Origin: [Flexibacter] sp. ATCC 35208 | GTDB lineage: Bacteria; Bacteroidota; Bacteroidia; Chitinophagales; Chitinophagaceae | Assembly (NCBI RefSeq): GCF_001975825.1 | Contig: NZ_MTKN01000003.1 | Location: forward strand, 124,001-188,000 | Length of the DNA: 64,000 bases | Direction of reading: 5' to 3' | Translations under genes and position numbers: made by a program | The notes under the pieces: generated by a model | Databases searched by the model: none | Told to the model about the DNA's origin: nothing | The model's input: the letters and a program-made list of their open reading frames with translations, nothing else | Shown: positions 16,159 through 22,980 of the stretch, piece after piece | How positions within the stretch are numbered: the stretch's first letter is position 1 | Layout of the letters: each line of letters opens with the position of its first letter

Positions 16159-19100
16159 TTAAAATTTCAGGTCTATACCAAAAGAGAAGGTAGCTGCATT
16201 CGGATAGCTACGTCCTGCAATAGCATTGTAATTGGAAAAAGACAGCTTATCGTCGAACTGTGTGAACTCAGGATCTACACCCAGATCGTGGAAGCGACGA
16301 GGTGTGAAGGTGAGCAGGTTCTGACTGGTGAAGTAGATCCTTGCACCCTGTACCTTTATACGATCGGTAAAGCGCTTAGGCAGATTGTAGCCAAATTGCA
16401 GGTTCTTCAGGCGCAGGTAGCGGGTGTCGAACAGCCAGTAGTCTGAATAAGCGAAGTTGTTAGCATCAGCCGCACCGATGGTGAGACGTGGATAGGTTGC
16501 ATCCGGATTTGTAGGTGTCCAGCGATCCAGGTGTTGTACAAAGGCGTGGTCCTCATTGTTATGGAATGCTTCTACGATATCACCGCGCAGGAACTGGGTA
16601 CGCTTGCCAACTCCCTGCCAGAACATGGAGAAGTCGAAGTTGCGCCAGCTGGCACTGTAGTTAAATCCGAATGTGTAACGAGGGAATGGATTACCGAATA
16701 CATAACGGTCGTTTGCATCGATCACGCCATCACCATTACGGTCTATATATTTGATATCGCCGGGCATCACCTGTTGATTGTAGGCGAATGGCACTTTGGG
16801 TGCATTCTTGATATCGTCGAGGTTCTGGTACAGACCATTGGATTTGTAGCCGTAGTAAGAAGCGATCGGGAATCCTTCTTTGATGATGTAAGTGAAGTCA
16901 GAACCCTGAATGGACTGTTCACCATATTTGATCACCCTGTTCAGGTTATCAGATAAGTTTACGCCGATCGTGTGCTTCACAGCGCCTGTTTTCGCGTGGT
17001 AGGATAAGGAGATTTCCCATCCTTTGTTTTCCACTTTACCTACGTTCTGCAGAGAAGAGCCGATACCTGCTGTACCCGGTACTACCTGGAAGAGGTAGAT
17101 GCCAGTGGTAGTTTTATTGAAGTAGTCGAAGCTGGCGGTGATCTTGTTATTGAACAGATCCATATCCACGCCATAGTTACTCATGGTAGAGATTTCCCAT
17201 TGCAACGTTTCGTTGTATGCGGAGAAATCAGCACCGGGAGCAGGTGCGTTGTTGAACGCATACTTGCCGGAGTTGAGCGTTACGCGGGCCAGGTAGTTGA
17301 AGCCTCCGATGTTGGAGTTACCCACTTGACCCCATGAGTAGCGCAGCTTGATGTTGCCGTATTTATCTTTGAAGTCTTTGAAGAGCTTTTCGTCTGTCAC
17401 TCTCCACCCCAGGGAGAATGCAGGGAAGAACTGCCAGCGATGACCGGGAGCCAGTTTGGAAGAGCCATCATAGCGCCAGGTGAACTCCGCGAGATATTTA
17501 TCGTCGTATACATAGTTGACCCTTCCAAAGAGAGAGTTCAGTGCATAGAGATTGGGATTGCTGATATCATTGTAAGTGCCGATGGTAGAATAATCATAGC
17601 TGCCATCAGGCTTAGGAATATAACCGCCACCAATAGCCCATTGGTCATCGAGGTTGGTGGTACCGTAGCGGCTGGCTTTGATACCATAGTATTCATTCAC
17701 GGCATCGCTACGTGCGCCTACCTGTGCTTTTACGTAGTGCTTGCCGAAGTTGTTTTCGTATTCAGCAGTGGCGTATACGTTCGTGTTGTTATCCTTGTAT
17801 TCAGATTCAGAATACTGGTTGTAAGTAGGTGGATTCGCAGTGGTATAATAAGGAGCGTAGCTATACTTATTCACCCTGTTGATATCGTTGGTGATGGTGT
17901 AATTGCCGGAGGCATTGAAGTTCAGCTTCAGGTGTTTCACCGGAGTTATCGTTACATCCAGACCACCGAGCAGGTTATCTTTTTCAACCAGGTCAAACCC
18001 TTGCAGATCCAGCTGTGCGAACACGTTGTTACTGTTCAGTGCAGGAACGACGAAGTTGCCCAGAGAATCTTTTACAGGATAGATACGGGGTGTACGCATG
18101 GCATCGCGCATCAGGATACCGATGTCGGCAGATTGGCGGCGGAAGAAGGATTTAGTGTACGCAATGTTTGCATTTACTTTTACGTATTTGCTTACATCTA
18201 CGCCGAGGTTTGCTCTGGCGTTGTAGCGTTTATAATAGAAGTCCTGGTTTACGTATTTATTCTGCAGCATGTTGCCCTGGTTGACATAACCGAGGGAGAT
18301 CAGATAGCTGCTGCTTTTACCCCCGCCAGTCAGGCTTAAGCTATGATTTTGCTGAGGGGTATAGTTACGGATCATTTCATCCATGTAAGAGGGATATGAA
18401 CCTTTACGTTTCCAGTAAGCAATTTCATCAGGTGTGTACTGTGGTGTTTTACCGGAGTTCACCAGTGCTTCATCTTTCAGGGTCATATATTCCCATGCTT
18501 CTACGTTGCGGGGTAGTGTGGTTGGTTTTTGCCAGCCATACATCCCATTGTAGGTCACGGATGGTTTATCGTCTTTGGAACCTCTTTTGGTGGTGATATA
18601 GATAACACCGTTAGCAGCCTGAGAACCGTAGATAGCGGAAGAAGCGGCATCTTTCAATACGGAGATGCTTTCCACATCGTAAGGGTTCAGGTTTTGTAAG
18701 CCATCGCCACCGGTCTGCACACCATCGATGATGATGAGTGGGGAGTTGCCGGTGAGGCTACCCACACCACGGATATTGAGGGTGAGTTTAGCACCTGGTT
18801 CTGCATTTTGTTGTTGCAGGATGAGGTTTGGGGCAGTACCCTGTAGGGCCTGGAACATGTTTGTTACAGGGCGGCCTTCAATATCCCTGGTCGAAATGGT
18901 ATTGATGGCCGCAGTTACCTGGGTTTTCTTTTGTGAGCCGTAAGCTGTGATCACTATCTCTCCCAGGTCCTTGGAATCGGCTGTGAGCATTACGGTAATA
19001 TTAGTTCTGCCATTGATACCCACCTCCGATGGGATGTAGCCAACGGAAGAGCAAACTAAGGTACCATTGGCTTGCCCAGCTGGGATCTTTAGCGTAAAAA

Positions 19101-19647
19101 AACCATCATCATTTGTAGTGGTGCCTAGATTGGTACCTTGCAGACGTACGTTGACGTTAGGGATGCCAACGCCTTTGGCGTCTACAATACGGCCACTGAC
19201 ACTCAGATCATTTGCCTGGTAAGTAGCGGCTGGCTGGCGGCCCTGACGCAGGATGATTTTGTTATTGATCTTTTCGAAGCGGATGTCCAGCGGAGAGAGG
19301 ATGAGTTTGAGCACATCGTCGAGCTGTTGATCTTTGACGGTAAGGGTGACTCTTTGGCCGGCTTTCACTTCGTCGTTAGAGTAGACGAAGACGAAGGGTG
19401 TTTGCGCTTCAATTTTTTCCAGCACCTGTCCCAATCCTTCATCGTTTACCTGGAGGGAGATGCGGTTTTCTGTGGGCTTTTCGGCGGCATTGACCTGCTG
19501 TGCGCCTGAGCAACGGCCAGTGTTGGAGGCGAAAGCCATCTGGGCGCGCAGATCGAGTATGTTCATAACGATCATACAGACGAACATAGGCAGGAAAAGG
19601 GAGCGGAAAGTAGCCGGAATAGTAAAACGTAGCGGTCTTTCTTTCAT
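16159..19647 (-). CDS. susC: SusC/RagA TonB-dependent transporter with STN domain
   Basis: A 1162-residue outer-membrane importer. After a signal anchor (about residues 1-37) comes a secretin/TonB N-terminal (STN) domain (about 62-135), then a carboxypeptidase-like domain (about 148-225) with GTNLGTTTNDDGFFTL. The plug (about 235-365) has SusC signatures VESISVLKDAASSAIYGSQA and NGVIYITTKRG, and the beta-barrel ends NAATFSFGIDLKF. An STN domain is typical of transporters that signal substrate binding to a FecR-type anti-sigma factor. The fecR and sigma genes directly upstream fit that trans-envelope circuit. Confidence 0.97.
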   Translation of the reverse strand: MKERPLRFTIPATFRSLFLPMFVCMIVMNILDLRAQMAFASNTGRCSGAQQVNAAEKPTENRISLQVNDEGLGQVLEKIEAQTPFVFVYSNDEVKAGQRVTLTVKDQQLDDVLKLILSPLDIRFEKINNKIILRQGRQPAATYQANDLSVSGRIVDAKGVGIPNVNVRLQGTNLGTTTNDDGFFTLKIPAGQANGTLVCSSVGYIPSEVGINGRTNITVMLTADSKDLGEIVITAYGSQKKTQVTAAINTISTRDIEGRPVTNMFQALQGTAPNLILQQQNAEPGAKLTLNIRGVGSLTGNSPLIIIDGVQTGGDGLQNLNPYDVESISVLKDAASSAIYGSQAANGVIYITTKRGSKDDKPSVTYNGMYGWQKPTTLPRNVEAWEYMTLKDEALVNSGKTPQYTPDEIAYWKRKGSYPSYMDEMIRNYTPQQNHSLSLTGGGKSSSYLISLGYVNQGNMLQNKYVNQDFYYKRYNARANLGVDVSKYVKVNANIAYTKSFFRRQSADIGILMRDAMRTPRIYPVKDSLGNFVVPALNSNNVFAQLDLQGFDLVEKDNLLGGLDVTITPVKHLKLNFNASGNYTITNDINRVNKYSYAPYYTTANPPTYNQYSESEYKDNNTNVYATAEYENNFGKHYVKAQVGARSDAVNEYYGIKASRYGTTNLDDQWAIGGGYIPKPDGSYDYSTIGTYNDISNPNLYALNSLFGRVNYVYDDKYLAEFTWRYDGSSKLAPGHRWQFFPAFSLGWRVTDEKLFKDFKDKYGNIKLRYSWGQVGNSNIGGFNYLARVTLNSGKYAFNNAPAPGADFSAYNETLQWEISTMSNYGVDMDLFNNKITASFDYFNKTTTGIYLFQVVPGTAGIGSSLQNVGKVENKGWEISLSYHAKTGAVKHTIGVNLSDNLNRVIKYGEQSIQGSDFTYIIKEGFPIASYYGYKSNGLYQNLDDIKNAPKVPFAYNQQVMPGDIKYIDRNGDGVIDANDRYVFGNPFPRYTFGFNYSASWRNFDFSMFWQGVGKRTQFLRGDIVEAFHNNEDHAFVQHLDRWTPTNPDATYPRLTIGAADANNFAYSDYWLFDTRYLRLKNLQFGYNLPKRFTDRIKVQGARIYFTSQNLLTFTPRRFHDLGVDPEFTQFDDKLSFSNYNAIAGRSYPNAATFSFGIDLKF

Positions 19648-19811
19648 AACGCTATTTTGGTTTATTGTGTGTATCAGTGATATTTACAGAGTAGGGGGCG
19701 GCTAAAAAGGGCTGAATTGGAAGCCCTTTTTAGTGATGCCTGTACCTTAACGTGAATTATGCTGTTTGTTTCTTTTTCTTTTACTGTTTTGATTTACGTG
19801 TTTAGCATTTG

Positions 19812-20060
19812 CGGTCTGGCAGCTTTGCGGTTATGCAAAAGCTGTTTGCTTTGCCGTTTTGTGGTTTCGCTGTTATGCATCGCTATTTAGCTTTGCGGTT
19901 TGACAGTTTTGTTTTTCCTGCATCAGCTGTTTTGCTTTGCCATCTGGCGGCCTTGCTGCTATGCATAAGCTATATTGCTTTTCCGTTTTGTGGCCTTGCT
20001 GTTTGCCTATCAGCAATATGCAATTACAGTGGTTGCGTTTACCTTCCTGCTATTCACTTA
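19812..20060 (-). repeat. degenerate ~43-bp tandem array starting at the fecR 3' end
   Basis: Fills most of the 402-bp gap between fecR and susC. Units begin near 20041, 19993, 19950, 19905, 19862 and 19818 (period 42-48 bp). The first overlaps the last codons and stop of fecR: CTTCCTGCTATTCACTTATC there matches CTTGCTGTTTGCCTATC in the next unit. Copies are only about 60-70% alike. A 104-codon plus-strand reading frame across it is a by-product of the repeat. Confidence 0.8.
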
Positions 20061-21048
20061 TCAGCAGTGTGCTATCAGTTATATTATAGTGGAATGATCT
20101 TGATCTGGCAAGGTAATACATGATATCCTGCAGGTTGTTGTTCTGGAATGAGCCGGTGAGCCTGTAATGCCGTGGTGCTTCATCTATAAATGAGATCTTC
20201 TTACCGAAGGTCCTTTCCAGTTCAATGCCTATTTCTTCCAATGTCTTATCTCTGAATACGAGTCGGCCTTCAGTCCAGGCTTTATCGTCTTCAGCAGCTG
20301 TTGGTTCTTTAATAATTGCTTTTGTAGCGGCAGGCTGATAGGTTACTTTTTCATCTGGTGTGATGAAGACGGTATCCCTGTTATCAGCAGGTATAAAGGC
20401 TACTTTACCTGTTTGTACGGAAGTCTGCACGGCTTCATTATCATAGGCACGGATGTTAAAGGAGGTACCTAGTACATGTACACTTCCTTTAGCGAGGTGA
20501 ATGATGAAAGGCCGACCAGGATTGGGTGCGATATCAAAGAATGCTTCGCCGGTGAGGTAGACTTCCCTGGACTTGCTGTTGAACACTTCAGGGTAAGTGA
20601 GTTTACTGTCTACATTGAGCCAGATCTTACTACCGTCAGCGAGTTCGATGCTGGCGCGGGTTGCTTTGCCATTCTGGCGATGCAGCCATTGCATGGTGTC
20701 GTTGGCTGCCATCTGTGATATAGGAGTATGTGCTTTGTCTACATACAATAATCCGGTACCGAGTATTAATATAGCGGCGGCGGCGACACTGAGCCATTTC
20801 CACACAGCTCTTTTGGGTTGGAGTGTGGGAGTGGCGTGAATGCGTGCCATGGTTTTTTGCAGGGCTAGTTCAGTATCTGCAGCAGCGTGATAAGGTGCTT
20901 CCCTGAAATAGGATTGTAATAGGGTAAATTGTTCCCGTAAATAATCGTTATCCTGCATTAGGATATCCAACTCCTGCAGCTCTTCGGCGGTAGCTTCTCC
21001 AGCCAGTTTCCTGGCGGCTAGTGTATTAAAAAGTTCATCGTTGATCAT
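20050..21048 (-). CDS. FecR-type anti-sigma factor
   Basis: A 332-residue single-pass inner-membrane regulator. The N-terminal cytoplasmic part (residues 1-85) would bind the sigma factor. A membrane segment follows (about 86-107, WLSVAAAAILILGTGLLYV), then the periplasmic FecR domain (about 130-225) with ADGSKIWLNVDSKLTYPEVF and GEAFFDIAPNPGRPFIIHLA. The C-terminal DUF4974-type segment has FRDKTLEEIGIELERTFGKK and ends RLTGSFQNNNLQDIMYYL. It should receive the signal from the STN domain of the adjacent SusC. Its stop codon lies in the first unit of the downstream repeat array. Confidence 0.95.
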   Translation of the reverse strand: MINDELFNTLAARKLAGEATAEELQELDILMQDNDYLREQFTLLQSYFREAPYHAAADTELALQKTMARIHATPTLQPKRAVWKWLSVAAAAILILGTGLLYVDKAHTPISQMAANDTMQWLHRQNGKATRASIELADGSKIWLNVDSKLTYPEVFNSKSREVYLTGEAFFDIAPNPGRPFIIHLAKGSVHVLGTSFNIRAYDNEAVQTSVQTGKVAFIPADNRDTVFITPDEKVTYQPAATKAIIKEPTAAEDDKAWTEGRLVFRDKTLEEIGIELERTFGKKISFIDEAPRHYRLTGSFQNNNLQDIMYYLARSRSFHYNITDSTLLISE

Positions 21049-21126
21049 AATTGAGAAGCCGGTTGTATGAGAAGGACAGAGATATTTTGAAAACTACTTA
21101 CAGAGAGATTTATTTTTTTTCTGTTT

Positions 21127-21301
21127 AGGGAAATACATGTTCATTGCCAGAGAAAAGAAAGGCCTATTTCTTTAGCTAAAAGAATGACCTACTTTCTTTT
21201 AGCAAGACGAATGGCTTACTTCTTCAGCGAAATGAATGATCTACTTAGCGAAATACATGACCTACTTCATCCGCAAGACGAATGGCCTATTTCTTTTTTG
21301 C
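21127..21301 (-). repeat. degenerate ~25-bp tandem array starting at the sigma gene 3' end
   Basis: Six clear units at 21275-21301, 21250-21274, 21229-21249, 21204-21228, 21178-21203 and 21151-21177, plus a partial one from 21127. The plus-strand consensus is close to AAGACGAATGGCCTATTTCT. The first unit contains the sigma gene's stop codon (CTA on this strand, 21287-21289), and every other unit keeps CTA or TTA at the aligned place. The array fills the sigma-fecR gap. Confidence 0.88.
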
Positions 21302-21862
21302 TTTCATTGAAACAAATGGACCGATCACTTCATTCAATCGCTTCATCGCTCTGAATAATTGTGTTTCGACAGTGCGTGGCGAGATGTTAAGAATTTCAGC
21401 CACATCTTTATATTTAAATCCTTCTTCTTTAATCAGTTTAAATACCCGCCGACATTGATCCGGAAGGCGGTTTACTTCCTGATCCATTTTGAAGAGGATC
21501 TCTTTCCATTCCATTGTTTTCTCCGGGTCTGTAGTGGTCAGCCCGGCTAAACCTGAATCATCATTTAGTGGAGTAATTCTAAGGTTGGAATATTGTTCAA
21601 GATAATTGAGTGAATGATTTTTGACTGCTACGAACAGGTATACTTCCAGGTTAGAAATAGCACCCAGCCCGGCACGTCGGTTCCAGATCTTCACAAATAC
21701 GTCGGAGACGATTTCTTCCGCAGCTTCGCGCGTGGACACATATTGCATGCAGAAATGCAACAGTCGTTCGTAATAGTGACGGAATAGCGAGGCGAAAGCT
21801 TTTTCATCGCCATCATCAGCTATTTGCTGTTGCCATAAACGGATGTTTTCATTGTTGCTCAT
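21287..21862 (-). CDS. ECF RNA polymerase sigma factor
   Basis: A 191-residue sigma-70 factor of the extracytoplasmic-function class with region 2 (about residues 20-90, including LLHFCMQYVSTREAAEEIVSDVFVKIW) and region 4 (about 125-180, with LPDQCRRVFKLIKEEGFKYK and the helix-turn-helix VAEILNISPRTVETQLFRAM). There is no region 3. It would direct transcription of the mannan locus when FecR releases it. The gene leads the locus and is separated from fecR by an array of its own 3' end. Confidence 0.96.
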   Translation of the reverse strand: MSNNENIRLWQQQIADDGDEKAFASLFRHYYERLLHFCMQYVSTREAAEEIVSDVFVKIWNRRAGLGAISNLEVYLFVAVKNHSLNYLEQYSNLRITPLNDDSGLAGLTTTDPEKTMEWKEILFKMDQEVNRLPDQCRRVFKLIKEEGFKYKDVAEILNISPRTVETQLFRAMKRLNEVIGPFVSMKAKKK

Positions 21863-22271
21863 ACCCTGCTGACAGTACCGTAGACGATATAGATAATTTT
21901 TGCCCCTTTCATAATGTGGAATAATGGCAGTTAGGCCATTTGATATAGGACAGATAAATTAGAAAAATTACTGACAGCCCTAAAAAATATTTTTTTCCAG
22001 CAAGCCGCTTCTTCCGGAAGCTGCCGCAGGGGCCACCCAAACCATTTGAATTTGCCCAAGGTAAAATTGAAAGGAATAGAGTGGATTACTCATTCAGAAT
22101 TGAGTACTTTTCTGTCAAATAAATAAAACCAAAACCCTTTACCAGTATACACTGCGACAGTAATATCAGTCATTAATTGAAATGTTAATATAGTAAGAAT
22201 TTTATGTGTGAATCGGGGGAAAAGTCTTAACTTAGTATTGTTACCCAAAATTATCAAACTTCAAATGATTA
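21863..22271. other. AT-rich divergent intergenic region
   Basis: 409 bp between the start of the sigma gene (minus) and the 79-codon gene (plus). No -33/-7 pair is recognised in either direction. A small GCTTC-ttcc-GGAAGC palindrome lies near 22006-22020 and a TACTCA...TGAGTA element near 22089-22108. Nothing else is seen. Confidence 0.5.
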
Positions 22272-22511
22272 ATGTCGGCGATATTTAATACCATATTATC
22301 AATTATAGCTGTTTTCAGCTTGCTGTCTACCTTAGCATTACCTGTTATCAGTGCCTGGAGGGAATCAGCCAGGCTGAAGAAATATAACACACATCCTCCG
22401 AAGGCTTTAGTATTGGAGGACAGAAGAGGAAAGGTAGTAGTACTTGAACTTGAAAAACAGAATGATGTACAAGAGATTCTTCGCACGATGGATGTACTAC
22501 TAGGGAAGTGA
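22272..22511 (+). CDS. small membrane protein, EACC1-like tail
   Basis: Seventy-nine residues: a hydrophobic N-terminal helix (residues 4-27, FNTILSIIAVFSLLSTLALP) and a soluble tail with a strand-strand-helix pattern, LVLEDRRGKVVVLELEKQ then NDVQEILRTMDVLLGK. The tail resembles the C-terminal part of EACC1 (effector-associated constant component 1), a small module of prokaryotic conflict systems; this is pattern-level inference. The next gene starts 48 nt downstream and is also a small membrane protein. The local base composition is more AT-rich than the mannan locus. Confidence 0.6.
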   Translation: MSAIFNTILSIIAVFSLLSTLALPVISAWRESARLKKYNTHPPKALVLEDRRGKVVVLELEKQNDVQEILRTMDVLLGK

Positions 22512-22559
22512 CCCAAATACCATAAAATCAATTCAATCCTATAAAACCATTTTCATTCC

Positions 22560-22979
22560 TTGGATCAAGCAAACTCATTGGTTGCTAACCCATCCACAGA
22601 GGCTCTCAATAACCAGCAACCAAGCTCTACATCTGCCAGTATAGCTGGCGCAAGCAGTGGTACCCTGCTCGTACTACTAGCTAGCAATCTCCCTGACAAT
22701 TATCCACTAAAGTCCTGGCTTGTAATTATTGCTCCCACTGTTTCAATAGCCTTCTCTTTAATCTGGAAGTTCCTTATCCGGGAGAAGAATGCGTATTACA
22801 AACGGAAACGGGTAGTGAAATTTAAAAAACTTTTACTACAGAAAATAGAAGCAGCATTAAGTGATGGGCTTATCTCTTCTGAAGAAGCAGCAGCACTGAA
22901 AAGGAAAATGATAGAGATCGAGCTGCAAAGTATCGACAACCTTGCTAACAAGATCAAAACCATTGAATTTGAAGAGTAG
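22560..22979 (+). CDS. small two-helix membrane protein, unknown function
   Basis: A 139-residue protein with a Ser/Ala/Thr-rich leader (about 1-28). One or two hydrophobic segments follow (SIAGASSGTLLVLLASNLP and the stronger SWLVIIAPTVSIAFSLIWKF), then a basic stretch RKRVVKFKKLLLQK. A charged helical tail (ALSDGLISSEEAAALKRKMI...) is probably a coiled coil. It is paired with the 79-residue gene and converges on the permease gene with a 1-bp gap. No family is recognised; membrane insertion and a cytoplasmic tail are the safe statements. Confidence 0.6.
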   Translation: MDQANSLVANPSTEALNNQQPSSTSASIAGASSGTLLVLLASNLPDNYPLKSWLVIIAPTVSIAFSLIWKFLIREKNAYYKRKRVVKFKKLLLQKIEAALSDGLISSEEAAALKRKMIEIELQSIDNLANKIKTIEFEE

Positions 22980-22980
22980 T

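Noticed and set aside
19809..20123. A 104-codon plus-strand frame between susC and fecR
   Set aside because: Its apparent hydrophobic repeats come from the ~43-bp tandem array and it runs into the fecR 3' end; no independent sign of a gene.
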